NCBI GenBank assembly: GCA_942492025.1
Contig: CALODJ010000006.1
Location: 124,001 to 188,000 of the forward strand
Length of the DNA stretch: 64,000 bases
Origin: JABDQW01 sp942492025
GTDB lineage: Bacteria; Pseudomonadota; Gammaproteobacteria; SZUA-229
Direction of reading: 5' to 3'
Below, in pieces: positions 1 through 8,852 of the stretch. The position numbers and the translations under genes are program-made. Position 1 is the first letter of the stretch. Each line of letters starts with the position of its first letter. The notes beneath the pieces were generated by a model. The model was not told the DNA's origin. It worked only from the letters and a program-made list of their open reading frames with translations, and ran no database searches.

Positions 1-2
1 CG

Positions 3-209
3 GGCGCACCCATCAGGATTTCATCCAGTACCACCGAAAGTGTACTCAGTGGTGCGCTGGATATTATTGAAGGCAGGGAATGGCTTGATGTGCAGGATAG
101 CCTGTATAAGGCCAGAGCCGATGCAATAGTAATACTTGAGTACTATGCCAACTCGATAGCGCATTGGCAACCGCCTGAATCGAGCCTGCATTCCTCACCC
201 GATGGATGA
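3..209 (+). CDS. 3' end of an unrecognised protein (partial)
   Basis: An open frame enters from the left edge and runs 68 codons to a TGA at 207-209. The visible tail contains GALDIIEGREWLDVQDSLYK and then an alanine- and tyrosine-rich stretch ending in SSPDG. It looks like a soluble helical C-terminus, but I recognise no family. The other two forward frames close sooner, which favours this one. A 40-bp palindromic repeat begins 8 bases after the stop. The rest of the gene lies outside the window, so function cannot be assigned. Confidence 0.45.
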   Translation, partial: GAPIRISSSTTESVLSGALDIIEGREWLDVQDSLYKARADAIVILEYYANSIAHWQPPESSLHSSPDG

Positions 210-217
210 GTCCTCAC

Positions 218-257
218 TAGCCCGCATTTCTCACCGCCCGGTGAGAAATGCGGGCTA
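218..257. mobile_element. Collapsed 40-bp copy of the TA-flanked miniature element (two terminal repeats only)
   Basis: This is a perfect palindrome: TAGCCCGCATTTCTCACC at 218-235, a 4-base loop GCCC, and the exact reverse complement at 240-257. The arms are the terminal inverted repeats of the 161-313 bp elements found elsewhere in the window (7182, 17215, 24653, 38903, 42030), here with no interior. It begins and ends in TA. A degraded relative of the same sequence appears just upstream at about 186-210. In RNA it would form an 18-bp hairpin and might act as a terminator, but no T-run follows. Confidence 0.8.
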
Positions 258-350
258 GATACACCGCTGATATTCATTTATCTGATTGAAATTTCCAGGT
301 ATTCAAAAGGTGAGGCGTCCACCTTCGTGCAACATGCGGGTTAGGTACTC

Positions 351-1724
351 TTAATTATCAAACGGGTTTAAATCAAACTCGGTGACACTCGGTTTCATGA
401 ATAAGGTCCATACGGCCCCCCGGTCAATACCACCGTCATCATCAAGTTTTGCGCCAACCGTGATATCAGTCGTTGCGTCAGCGTCACGGTCAAGGTTGCC
501 GACATTGGCAATGGCACTGCCAAATCGTGTGCCATCGGTCAGCGGGCCGGCGAAGTCACCGGTGGTGCTGGATATTTTGGTTTCCGAGTTAATCGTGCCG
601 TCCGTTTCCATGAACAACAGCCAGACTGCACCACGGTCAATGCCGCCGTCATCATCCTGGTCTGCACCCGCGACGATATCGTTGATGCCATCATCGTTAA
701 AATCGCCGAGACTCACGATCGAACTGCCAAAATGATTACCGTCAGTGAGGCCGCCATTGAAGTTGCCGTTAACTGTGGATATTTTTTGTTCGAGCCGGAC
801 GGTGCCATCGTTGTTCATAAACAGGATCCATACCGCGCCCCGGTCGATGCCGCCATCATCATCACCGATTGCACCGACTGCGATATCTTCAATACCGTCT
901 ACATCGAGATCACCAATGCCGGCGACCGAACTGCCGAAGTAATTGCCATCTTGCAGCGTGCCGTCAAAATCGCCGTCGGTGTCAGATATTTTCTGAAATC
1001 CGAGCACGAAGCCGTTTCGCGCTAAAAATAATATCCATAATGCGCCACGATCGCCCCCGCCGTCATCGGCGAGTCGTGCACCGACCGCAATGTCTGGTAT
1101 GCCGTCATTATTCAGGTCACCGATGTTGGCAAGCGCACCACCAAACTGGTCATTGTCTTCCAGGATGCCGGTGAATCCGCCTTCAGCCTCGGAGATTTTC
1201 TGTGTGAACTGGACCGTGCCATCAGCGTTCAGGAACAGTATCCATATCGCACCTCGATCGGTACCACCATCGTCATCCAGGGGCGCACCCACCGCAATAT
1301 CAAGAAATCCATCACCGTTGAGATCACCCAGCTCCGCCACAGCGGCGCCGAATTGATCACTGTCGTCGAGCGCACCCAGAAATGCCCCTTCGGTGTCGGA
1401 TATTTTCTGTTCGATGTCCACTGTGCCATCATCATTCATGAACAATACCCACACCGCGCCGCGATCGGTACCCCCATCATCATCCAGTGGGGTACCAACG
1501 GCCAGATCAATCACACCGTCGACTTCCAGGTCACCAATCGTGGCAATGGCGCTGCCAAACCGATCATTATCATCCAGCACACCTTCAAAGTTGCCAGCCG
1601 TATCCGATACCTTCTGCGATGACACAACACCTGCGGGCGTTGTTGTTTCATCACAACTGATCCCTGACAACGTCAGCCATAGAGACAGGATCAAAATGAG
1701 TTGCAGTGGTCTGTTAGAGCGCAT
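351..1724 (-). CDS. FG-GAP (integrin-alpha-like) repeat protein, exported
   Basis: This 457-residue protein starts with a hydrophobic signal segment ending near Cys24 (SGISC), which is a poor lipobox, so it is secreted or possibly a lipoprotein. From about residue 38 to the end it consists of six repeats of about 65 residues. Each has an FG..A..GDL segment, an acidic DxDxDG-type loop as in DLNGDGFLDIAVG, and a DDDGG.DRGA.W.LF segment. This is the FG-GAP pattern of integrin alpha chains, whose acidic loops bind calcium and whose repeats form a beta-propeller. The ATG lies 34 bases inside the 3' end of bioF on the same strand, so translation may be coupled. A role in surface adhesion is inferred from the fold only. 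Confidence 0.85.
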   Translation of the reverse strand: MRSNRPLQLILILSLWLTLSGISCDETTTPAGVVSSQKVSDTAGNFEGVLDDNDRFGSAIATIGDLEVDGVIDLAVGTPLDDDGGTDRGAVWVLFMNDDGTVDIEQKISDTEGAFLGALDDSDQFGAAVAELGDLNGDGFLDIAVGAPLDDDGGTDRGAIWILFLNADGTVQFTQKISEAEGGFTGILEDNDQFGGALANIGDLNNDGIPDIAVGARLADDGGGDRGALWILFLARNGFVLGFQKISDTDGDFDGTLQDGNYFGSSVAGIGDLDVDGIEDIAVGAIGDDDGGIDRGAVWILFMNNDGTVRLEQKISTVNGNFNGGLTDGNHFGSSIVSLGDFNDDGINDIVAGADQDDDGGIDRGAVWLLFMETDGTINSETKISSTTGDFAGPLTDGTRFGSAIANVGNLDRDADATTDITVGAKLDDDGGIDRGAVWTLFMKPSVTEFDLNPFDN

Positions 1725-2878
1725 GGTTGATATTTTAACACGTGGAGTGCAGTTACCAGTTTATCTATTTGCGCCAACTTATGTGCAGCAGAGAACGTGA
1801 TACGCAGGCGGGCGGTGCCTTCCGGCACCGTCGGCGGGCGTATCGCGGTGATGTATATGCCTTGGGCCAACAACGTTTCACTCGCTTCCACAGTTGTTTG
1901 CGTATCGCCGATGATGATGGGTTGTATCGCCGTGTCGCTGTCCGTCAGATGAATACCCAGCTGTTCACAACAGCGCCTGAAGTATTGAATGTTATTCTGC
2001 AGTTGCTGACGTAATCCCGGCTGTGATTTGATGATACGCAGGCTGGCGCGTGTTGCTTCGGCAACAGCAGGTGGGGATGCCGTGGTATAAATGTAGGTGC
2101 GGGCCTTCTGAATCAACGTCTCGATCAGTTCATCGCTGCCCGCGATGAATGCGCCGGCTGTACCAAGAGCTTTCCCCAGTGTGGCCATGTACACGGGGAT
2201 ATCTTTCATCGAAACGCCGGTGTGTTCCACTGTACCTCGGCCATTTTCACCCAGCACACCAAAACCATGGGCATCATCAATCATTAGCCAGGCGTCATGT
2301 TCTTCGCACACGCGCGCCAGTGCAGGTAACTCGGCAATATCACCGTCCATGCTGAACACACCATCCGATAGTACCAGTTTCTCGCCCAGTTTCCGGCGGG
2401 CCAGTTTCGCCAGCAGATTGTCGGTATCCTTGTGCTGGTAACGCATCAGGCGGGCACCTGAAAGCAGGCCGGCATCGAGTAACGAGGCGTGGTTCAGGCG
2501 GTCTTCGAGCACGGTATCGCCCCTGCCAACCAGGGCCTGTGCCAGGCCGAGATTTGCCATGTAGCCGGTAGAGAAGAGCAAAGCGCGCGGATAGCCGGTG
2601 AATTCAGCGAGTTCTTCCTCCAGTGCGTGGTGTGCACGTGAATGGCCATTGATCAGATGGGCCGCGCCGCTGCCGGCGCCGTATCGCTCGATACCTTTGA
2701 TGAATGCCCCCCGGACTTCCGGATGATTGGCGAGGCCGAGGTAGTCGTTGCTGCAAAAGCTGATCACCGCCTTTCCGTCGATTATCATCTCCGGCTGTTG
2801 TGGTCCATCGCTGACACGCCGCGCACGATAGAGGTGTTGCGCCTTGCGTTGTTCGAGTTCGTTGCCGAGGTTTTTCAA
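1691..2878 (-). CDS. bioF: 8-amino-7-oxononanoate synthase
   Basis: BioF condenses pimeloyl-ACP with L-alanine, releasing CO2, to make 8-amino-7-oxononanoate in biotin synthesis. It is a cytosolic PLP enzyme of the alpha-oxoamine synthase family. The 395-residue product shows the N-terminal FCSNDYLGLA motif, the histidine-containing DDAHGFG at residues 201-207, and the PLP-binding lysine in TLGKALG at about residue 236. Length is normal for the family. The last 14 residues after ALHVL look like added tail, and the 3' end overlaps the FG-GAP gene. It lies downstream of bioB on the same strand, but the usual bioH, bioC and bioD do not follow. Confidence 0.95.
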   Translation of the reverse strand: MKNLGNELEQRKAQHLYRARRVSDGPQQPEMIIDGKAVISFCSNDYLGLANHPEVRGAFIKGIERYGAGSGAAHLINGHSRAHHALEEELAEFTGYPRALLFSTGYMANLGLAQALVGRGDTVLEDRLNHASLLDAGLLSGARLMRYQHKDTDNLLAKLARRKLGEKLVLSDGVFSMDGDIAELPALARVCEEHDAWLMIDDAHGFGVLGENGRGTVEHTGVSMKDIPVYMATLGKALGTAGAFIAGSDELIETLIQKARTYIYTTASPPAVAEATRASLRIIKSQPGLRQQLQNNIQYFRRCCEQLGIHLTDSDTAIQPIIIGDTQTTVEASETLLAQGIYITAIRPPTVPEGTARLRITFSAAHKLAQIDKLVTALHVLKYQPCALTDHCNSF

Positions 2879-2936
2879 ATCAGAAACGGGTAAATGAAAA
2901 GGCGTGTTTTACCGCTGAGGCGGTTATTAAAGCCTG

Positions 2937-3920
2937 TCATGCACTTGCGCTCGAGTCCAGGTCTTGCGCGGCCTGCTGCTTTGTATTGATGCCCAGCTTG
3001 TCGAACAGGATGCGGTCGTGGTTCTCGTCCGGATTGGAAGTGGTCAGCAGCTTGTCACCGTAGAAAATGGAATTGGCGCCGGCAAAGAAACACAGCGCCT
3101 GCATCTCGTCACTCATTTCGCTGCGGCCTGCAGACAGCCTGACCCATGAGCCGGGCATCAGAACACGTGCAACGGCGATGGTTCTGACGAAATCGAGTGC
3201 ATCCAGTTTTTCGACACCGTGCAAGGGTGTGCCTTCGACCTGTACCAGCATGTTAATCGGTACACTCTGCGGGTGTTCAGGCAGATTGGCGAGTTGCTGC
3301 AGCAGTGAAACGCGGTCCTGTTCCTGTTCGCCCATACCGATGATACCGCCACAACAGACATTGATACCGGCATCACGGACGTTTTCCAGCGTGTCGAGCC
3401 GGTCCTGATAGCTGCGGGTGGTGATGATGTCACCGTAGTATTCCGGTGAGGTATCCAGGTTGTGGTTGTAATAATCCAGTCCGGCCTGTTTCAGTTTTTG
3501 TGTCTGCGTACGGGTGAGCATACCGAGGGTGACGCAGGTCTCCAGACCCAGCGCATTGACCGCTTCGACCATTTCGATGACCTTATCCAGGTTTTTGTCG
3601 GTCGGATTGCGCCAGGCCGCACCCATGCAGAAGCGGCTGGCGCCGTTGTGTTTGGCTGCCCGGGCTTTCGCGATGACCTCATCCAGGGGCAGCAGGCGCT
3701 CGCGCTCGAGATCGGCCTCGTTGCGCGCACTCTGAGAGCAGTAGGCACAGTCTTCGGGGCAGGCGCCGGTCTTGATGCTGAGCAGGGTGCTGACCTGCAC
3801 ATGGTTTGGATCGAACGCCTGGCGGTGCAGGTCGTGTGCCTGAAACAGCAGATCGTTGAACGGCAGTGCAAACAGTGCGGCAATTTCTGACCGGGTCCAG
3901 TCGTGGCGTAGAGAATTCAT
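2937..3920 (-). CDS. bioB: Biotin synthase
   Basis: BioB is a radical SAM enzyme that inserts sulfur into dethiobiotin, the last step of biotin synthesis. The radical SAM cluster cysteines are plain in CPEDCAYCSQS (Cys54, Cys58, Cys61 from the chosen start). Conserved segments such as YYNHNLDT, CCGGIIGMGE and RLSAGRSEMS follow. I chose the ATG at 3920 (MNSLRHDW), giving 327 residues. A TTG four codons upstream is the only alternative. The gene is followed by bioF after 58 bases on the same strand, presumably one operon, and is divergent from comF. Confidence 0.96.
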   Translation of the reverse strand: MNSLRHDWTRSEIAALFALPFNDLLFQAHDLHRQAFDPNHVQVSTLLSIKTGACPEDCAYCSQSARNEADLERERLLPLDEVIAKARAAKHNGASRFCMGAAWRNPTDKNLDKVIEMVEAVNALGLETCVTLGMLTRTQTQKLKQAGLDYYNHNLDTSPEYYGDIITTRSYQDRLDTLENVRDAGINVCCGGIIGMGEQEQDRVSLLQQLANLPEHPQSVPINMLVQVEGTPLHGVEKLDALDFVRTIAVARVLMPGSWVRLSAGRSEMSDEMQALCFFAGANSIFYGDKLLTTSNPDENHDRILFDKLGINTKQQAAQDLDSSASA

Positions 3921-3975
3921 ACCTGCAAGCAAATTGAGTACAATGGCGGTCTATTCTACATGACATGGAGTGATC

Positions 3976-4704
3976 ATGAATATGGACGTTATCCGCCTCG
4001 CTGCCGGTATGTGTCAGCGTCTTGTAACCACTGTTTATCCCCCGTGCTGTGTCCTGTGTGGCGCTCCCGGTTGCAACGGCATGGATATCTGCGCCGCCTG
4101 TTACCGGCATTTACCCTGGATTGACCAAGCGTGCAGCCAGTGTGCGATACCGATAGCAGCGGAGCCTGCAGGCGCGCTCAAGTGCGGTCAGTGTCTGCGC
4201 AAGCCGCCTGCATTTGATTACAGTCTCAGTCTATTCCGCTATCAGGACGATGCGATCAAACTGATTCAGCAGCTCAAATTCAATGAGAAGCTGGCCAATT
4301 CAAGGTTGTTGGGCAGTATGCTGGCCGCAGTGATCACCGACAGCACAACAGCTCTACCCGACTGCATCGTGCCGGTGCCGCTGCACAACAAACGCCTGCG
4401 CCAGCGTGGTTTCAACCAGTCGACAGAACTGGGCCGCGTGGCGGGTAAAGCGTGCAAGATACCCTTAAGCTCGCACGCAGTGATGCGCGTACGGGATACC
4501 CGCTCACAAACCGGTCTGGATAAGCGGCAGCGCCACAACAATATCCGCGGTGCATTTGAGATCAGACAAGCACTCGATGCAGAGCACGTGGCCATACTCG
4601 ATGATGTGGTCACCACCACCTCGACCGTCAACGAGCTGGCGCGACTGTTGAAAAAAGCCGGGGTCAGGCGCGTGGACGTGTGGAGTATTGCCCGGGCAGT
4701 TTGA
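3976..4704 (+). CDS. comF: ComF family phosphoribosyltransferase-like protein
   Basis: The product is 242 residues. The N-terminal third carries paired cysteines (CVLCGAPGC, CAAC, CSQC, CGQC) that fit a zinc-binding region. The C-terminal part is a type I phosphoribosyltransferase fold with VPVPLHNKRLRQRGFNQ and the PRPP-loop-like VAILDDVVTTTSTVNE. ComF proteins assist uptake of transforming DNA in competent bacteria, and the E. coli relative is GntX. Adjacency to bioB is common in gammaproteobacteria. ATG 3976 is preferred because ATGGAG precedes it with 5-base spacing; a GTG at 3970 is in frame. dprA in this window is another competence-linked gene. Confidence 0.9.
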   Translation: MNMDVIRLAAGMCQRLVTTVYPPCCVLCGAPGCNGMDICAACYRHLPWIDQACSQCAIPIAAEPAGALKCGQCLRKPPAFDYSLSLFRYQDDAIKLIQQLKFNEKLANSRLLGSMLAAVITDSTTALPDCIVPVPLHNKRLRQRGFNQSTELGRVAGKACKIPLSSHAVMRVRDTRSQTGLDKRQRHNNIRGAFEIRQALDAEHVAILDDVVTTTSTVNELARLLKKAGVRRVDVWSIARAV

Positions 4705-5037
4705 CTTGCATTTCGCACCAACCGCAGGGCGCGCCGTGCGTACCGAAATGGACCTGCTGTATAGACCAGCTGCGTGGGGAGTTCTCTCCTGATGTCGAGA
4801 TGACGATGCATGCATTTTCTGCTGCACACAACGCCCCCTACAGTCTTGGCCCGCATCGGCGATCGAAAAATCCATTTGCGATCAGCCACCAGAAACGTAC
4901 CGAACAAGCTGTGCTAATTCTTCGTGAAATTACTGAAAACATAGAAATATGCCCGTCATCATCTACATTTATCTACAGATCGCAATTGAGTAAAAAACGA
5001 TTTTTTACTAATCCTCTATATTCATAAGGAACGACTA
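4705..5037. other. Intergenic region upstream of the lipoprotein gene
   Basis: I see no gene in these 333 bases. Just after comF, TTGCATTTCGCACC followed by GCGCGCCGTGCG resembles worn pieces of the miniature elements described at 7182. A short inverted repeat, GTAAAAAA then TTTTTTAC, lies at 4990-5008, with a possible -10 (TATATT) at 5017-5022. AAGGA at 5026-5030 is the ribosome-binding site of the next gene. A promoter probably lies here, but I cannot place a convincing -35. Confidence 0.5.
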
Positions 5038-7122
5038 ATGAATTCACCCCGAATTACAATGAAGCCAATCGCGCTGGCTTGCACTCTTGCGCTCGCGGCT
5101 TGTAGCAGCGGCGACGATGCCGCAACCGCTACCACAACAACCATCAGCGGCCTGGTTGAAGCACCCGAAGGCCAGGTGGCGCAGTTCGAAAGCCACAGGT
5201 CTGTGGTACTGGCTGCGGCCGATTTTCTGTTCCCGCCTGCATTTGCAGGCATTACCGGATTGGAGCCGGTCACTGGCGCCACCGTTGAACTGATCCGCAT
5301 CGATGACGATGGTAATCAGGTCGGTGAAGTACTGGCTGAGACCGTGACGTCGATCACGGGCGACTACAGTCTGGCATTGCCGACCGGCGTCAGCCTGGCG
5401 GGCAATTTGATCGTGCGCATTACCGGTAATAGCGGTAGCTCGATGAGCGCGATGGTGGTTGAGCAGGCGGTCGACATCAATCCGATCTCACAGTACGTGC
5501 TCGACAAGTTCGTCGATGATGAAAACCTGGTGCTGGCTGATCTGGCCTTGAACGAAGTGGTCTCACTGCAGGATAAAGTCGAAGAATTCGATCTGACTGC
5601 AACCGCAGACCTGACCACCATGTTGGCCCAGCTCGATGCCGAACTTGGTGAGCTAGTGGATGCTGAAATCGCTGTGATCAACAGCACACCCGATGATGGT
5701 ACCGCAGCGACAGCGCTGGCAGGCACCTGGAACAGCATAGAATTTGGCCTGGGCATGCACGATAACGAGCTGGAGAATTTCGGCACGTTATCAATGGACG
5801 TTATCAGCGAAGGATTTACGCTGGCTGCAGGCACCAGTCCGGGTGAAATCAGCTTCGAGGTTGGGGTGTCAACTTTCCTCGATACCTGGACCAATTTCAG
5901 TGTCGACGAAATGGGTAATCCCAGCCTTTTCCATGAGACCAGCCTCGACGCTGAGACCGAAACCCTGACGGCTTTGGTTGATAGCGATGGCAATATCGTG
6001 CTCGAGTACCCCTTCGAAGAAGAGCTTGAGACCGTTGATATTCTGCTCGATATGGACGGCCCTGACTTCGGCTGGCGCTGGCCACCGGGTGTAATCACGA
6101 TCAATAATGCGGGCAACAACACACTGGTGTTTGTCGATGCCTCTGCCGGTGTACGTTACGAGACCACAGATACCGACGGCGATGGCGTCAAGGATGCAGT
6201 CGACCCGAGTGCCAAGTCGGGCGACGAAGCCGATATGAACCTGGGCCTATTGCTCAGGCAGGGTAGTGGTATGTCGGTATCGAGCCTTGACGGTGATTAT
6301 GGTCTTGTTACCCTGGCCATCGATCTCGATACCACACCGACACCGCTGGGATCCGGTGATAGCACCGTGGGTGTGATGAATTTCAATGCAGGTACCGTAA
6401 CGGTTGGACCAGGCGCTTTCGATGATTACAGTTTTGAGCGCAATCCGACAACGTTGACTGACGTCACCTTGACCGACACCTTGTCTACGGATGGCGACCT
6501 CAGCTTTTCGTATACAGTGACTCCGAGCGGACAGGTAACGCTGGATACTGATTTGAGCGGGGACCTGAGTGCGCAAGATCTACAGGGTTGGAGCAATGAT
6601 GATGGCAGCGTCGTCGGATTGTTGAATGTGACCACCAGTGGTTCGGCGCCAAGCATCAATTCAGTCTCCAAGGAGATGGCTGTGGCAATCAAGTTGCCAA
6701 GCTCGGCACCTGTGATGGGCGGTGCTGTGTTCAAATTCTACCCGATTGTTTTCGGCGCGGATGAGAACGGGCCAACTGAAATCGATACACTGAGAAGCAC
6801 GTCGTCGCTGACATTCAACGCCGACGCAACGGCTGCTACCGCAGATTTCACCTTGCGCGGCTATGAGCGTGCGACGGATATCGCCTCGGTGGAAGCGCTC
6901 CTCGATGAGAAAGAATTGCCGTTTGACTATACGGTCGATTCGCTCGGTGACAATGGTGCGATCAGCATGAGCATTAGCGATTCACAGGCGGGTGAAAACG
7001 ACTATCTGGAAGGCTTTATTTCAGCCGACGGCAACATGATGGTGCTGAGATACCGCGAGAGTGATGACACTTTGGGCATGAAGTTCCGTGCGCTTGGCAT
7101 GGTGATCGCTATCAGGCAGTAA
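5038..7122 (+). CDS. Large outer-membrane lipoprotein of unknown function
   Basis: This 694-residue protein begins with a clear lipoprotein signal (ALACTLALAACSSGDD, lipobox LAAC), so it should be lipid-anchored and periplasmic or surface-facing. Residues 38-130 resemble a carboxypeptidase-regulatory or Big-like beta domain: TISGLVEAP, then GATVELI and SITGDYSLALP. The rest is Asp-, Thr- and Ser-rich beta sequence with no motif I recognise. One acidic loop, DTDGDGVKDAVDPSAKS, looks like a thrombospondin type 3 calcium site. AAGGA sits 7 bases before the ATG. The gene is monocistronic, with a strong terminator at 7144. Function unknown. Confidence 0.85.
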   Translation: MNSPRITMKPIALACTLALAACSSGDDAATATTTTISGLVEAPEGQVAQFESHRSVVLAAADFLFPPAFAGITGLEPVTGATVELIRIDDDGNQVGEVLAETVTSITGDYSLALPTGVSLAGNLIVRITGNSGSSMSAMVVEQAVDINPISQYVLDKFVDDENLVLADLALNEVVSLQDKVEEFDLTATADLTTMLAQLDAELGELVDAEIAVINSTPDDGTAATALAGTWNSIEFGLGMHDNELENFGTLSMDVISEGFTLAAGTSPGEISFEVGVSTFLDTWTNFSVDEMGNPSLFHETSLDAETETLTALVDSDGNIVLEYPFEEELETVDILLDMDGPDFGWRWPPGVITINNAGNNTLVFVDASAGVRYETTDTDGDGVKDAVDPSAKSGDEADMNLGLLLRQGSGMSVSSLDGDYGLVTLAIDLDTTPTPLGSGDSTVGVMNFNAGTVTVGPGAFDDYSFERNPTTLTDVTLTDTLSTDGDLSFSYTVTPSGQVTLDTDLSGDLSAQDLQGWSNDDGSVVGLLNVTTSGSAPSINSVSKEMAVAIKLPSSAPVMGGAVFKFYPIVFGADENGPTEIDTLRSTSSLTFNADATAATADFTLRGYERATDIASVEALLDEKELPFDYTVDSLGDNGAISMSISDSQAGENDYLEGFISADGNMMVLRYRESDDTLGMKFRALGMVIAIRQ

Positions 7123-7143
7123 AGCATAGCGTAACTCACGCAG

Positions 7144-7171
7144 AAGGCCGGGCTTATGCCCGGCCTTTTTT
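7144..7171 (+). terminator. Rho-independent terminator of the lipoprotein gene
   Basis: AAGGCCGGGC, a TTAT loop and GCCCGGCCTT form a perfect 10-bp stem followed by a T-run to 7171. It lies 21 bases after the stop codon at 7122. Confidence 0.93.
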
Positions 7172-7181
7172 GACGTAGGCT

Positions 7182-7494
7182 TAGCCCGCATTTCTCACCA
7201 GGCGGCGTGGAAAACTGATATGGCATTGGCTATCTGGAGTAAAGCCAGTATGACCCAAAATACAGAGTGTTATACAAGCCTGCCTAACACGATTCAGGCT
7301 GGTCTTGGTTTGCATGAGATCGTAGGGTGCGCCGTGCGCGCCGTGAATCTTCAGTGTGCTGGGCTGTTTCGGTGCGCACGGCGCACCCTACGGTCGCTTC
7401 CCCCAAGGTATTACTACGCTTTTCGCTCCAGAGCGGCGCTTACGAACACGAATCCTGCGCCTGCTCCCGTGATCCTGGTGAGAAATGCGGGTTA
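7182..7494. mobile_element. TA-flanked miniature inverted-repeat element, 313-bp full copy
   Basis: The copy is bounded by TA at both ends. Inverted terminal repeats are GCCCGCATTTCTCACCAGG on the left and its complement (outer base A) on the right. It is exactly the same length as the copy at 24653-24965 and similar throughout. Inside is a second inverted repeat (CGTAGGGTGCGCCGTGCGC at 7321-7339, complement at 7374-7392), which itself begins and ends in TA and may be a nested element. No transposase is encoded, so mobilisation in trans is implied. The TA target and lack of coding capacity suggest an IS630/Tc1-mariner-type MITE (inference). Its right end forms the stop codon of the UbiB-like gene. 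Confidence 0.85.
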
Positions 7495-8802
7495 GACGCT
7501 ATCCAGGTTGGACAGCAGTTCTGGCACCGCCAGCCGGACGCGCAGGCGCTTGAGTAGCATATACATCCCCCCCAGCTTTCGATGCAGAAACAACACATCC
7601 GTTGGAGGCAATCGCCAGAATTTGTTCTGCAAGCGCATGTCTATCAAGCGGTCGCGCATGCGATCGGCCAGATCGGATGAGCCAAAGTTATAGCTGCCTT
7701 CCGCTCTTACGGGTTCTGACGCATCGAGTAACAGTGAAATGATACCGCTTCGATAGGCTTGTGGGTCAGTTTCGTCGAGGTAACCGACGCCCGCTGCCGC
7801 TTTCTCGATGTCTGAGCGCTGACCTTGCGTACAGGCATGGAGCAATTGATGAAGTGCAGATCTGTCTGGCGCAGAATATTCGCGTGTGGCGCCAAAATCC
7901 AGTAGCTGGATGCGGCCCGTATCGGGGTTGTAGCGGTAATTGGCAAAATTCGGGTCGGTTTGTACAAGCCCCCACTGAAAAACTTCACGCAGCGCCAGCT
8001 CCAGGATAGCGGATGCCGCCGCATTACGCACCCTGAGGGGCTTGTCTGCCAGGCTTTCGATGGGTAGACCGTCCATATAACGCATTGTCAACACCTCGGG
8101 TGTCGTCAGAGATGCTACGACTTCCGGCACAGCATAACGCTGATCGTTACTCAAATAGCCAGAAAATTGTTCAAGCGCCTCGGCTTCTTTCCTGTAATCC
8201 GCTTCGATGTGCAGTTGTTGTTTGGCTTCATTCAGCACGGACTCAAAATTCATTTCTTCGGGTAACAGGTTGAGCAGCCGCAATAACGATGCGACATTGT
8301 CCACATCGCTATCGATACTGCGTCGGATTCCCGGATACTGGATTTTGATCGCAAGGCGACGATCATCTGGCAATACCGCGCTGTGTACCTGTCCGATCGA
8401 GGCCGCTGCGACGGGATTGAAATCAAATGCTTTAAACTGGTTTTGCCAGGCGTCTCCCCAGGCCTGTCGCAGCACACGGTCGACCTGCGAGGAAGGCATA
8501 CGATGAGCGCTTTCGCGTAAACGGGCGAGGACGTCACTTAATTCGGGTGGAAGTATCTGGCCACTGTCCATGGACAGCAATTGCCCGACTTTCATTGCAG
8601 CACCGCGCATTTCTGATAGTCGATTCGTCAGCCTGCGCGCATTGGCGGGTGTGAGCAACAACTTGTCCAGCGACGGACGATTACCCTGCGCGAGTTGACG
8701 CGCACCTTCGCTGACCATACCGCCGACGATGCCACCCGCCAGTTTTCCCATCAGCGAGAGACGCCCCATGCGGGATGACGTAATGTGCCGATTCATTGCC
8801 AT
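7492..8802 (-). CDS. UbiB/ABC1 (AarF) family atypical kinase
   Basis: The 436-residue product has the ABC1 hallmarks: the KxGQ motif in AMKVGQLLSMDSG, the alanine-rich nucleotide loop AAASIGQVH, the invariant lysine in AIKIQYPG, and a DFG-type motif in LLDFGATRE. The catalytic loop reads QTDPNFANYR where UbiB usually has HADPHPGN; I believe this variant recurs in a subfamily. UbiB proteins support ubiquinone synthesis or lipid handling. This one sits in a stress-type cluster with DUF393, not with ubiE/ubiJ, so it is probably a paralogue. AGAAGGAG lies 8 bases before the ATG. The stop codon TAA is formed by the end of a miniature element. Confidence 0.88.
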   Translation of the reverse strand: MAMNRHITSSRMGRLSLMGKLAGGIVGGMVSEGARQLAQGNRPSLDKLLLTPANARRLTNRLSEMRGAAMKVGQLLSMDSGQILPPELSDVLARLRESAHRMPSSQVDRVLRQAWGDAWQNQFKAFDFNPVAAASIGQVHSAVLPDDRRLAIKIQYPGIRRSIDSDVDNVASLLRLLNLLPEEMNFESVLNEAKQQLHIEADYRKEAEALEQFSGYLSNDQRYAVPEVVASLTTPEVLTMRYMDGLPIESLADKPLRVRNAAASAILELALREVFQWGLVQTDPNFANYRYNPDTGRIQLLDFGATREYSAPDRSALHQLLHACTQGQRSDIEKAAAGVGYLDETDPQAYRSGIISLLLDASEPVRAEGSYNFGSSDLADRMRDRLIDMRLQNKFWRLPPTDVLFLHRKLGGMYMLLKRLRVRLAVPELLSNLDSV

Positions 8803-8852
8803 GTGTTGTTATCTCCTTCTCATTGGCGTCGTATTGACTGACGCAGGTAATA

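Noticed and set aside
430..1600. Periodic DNA pattern considered as CRISPR or satellite repeat
   Set aside because: The period of about 195 bases matches 65-residue FG-GAP protein repeats in frame; units are not identical DNA repeats.
4266..4907. 213-codon minus-strand frame across comF
   Set aside because: Overlaps comF motifs in antisense; Arg/Ser/Thr-rich and without a ribosome-binding site.
7220..7495. Forward frame of 91 codons with a close relative at 24697-24996
   Set aside because: Both frames lie within the 313-bp miniature elements. The protein similarity follows from DNA repetition, the frames cross palindromes, and there is no ribosome-binding site.
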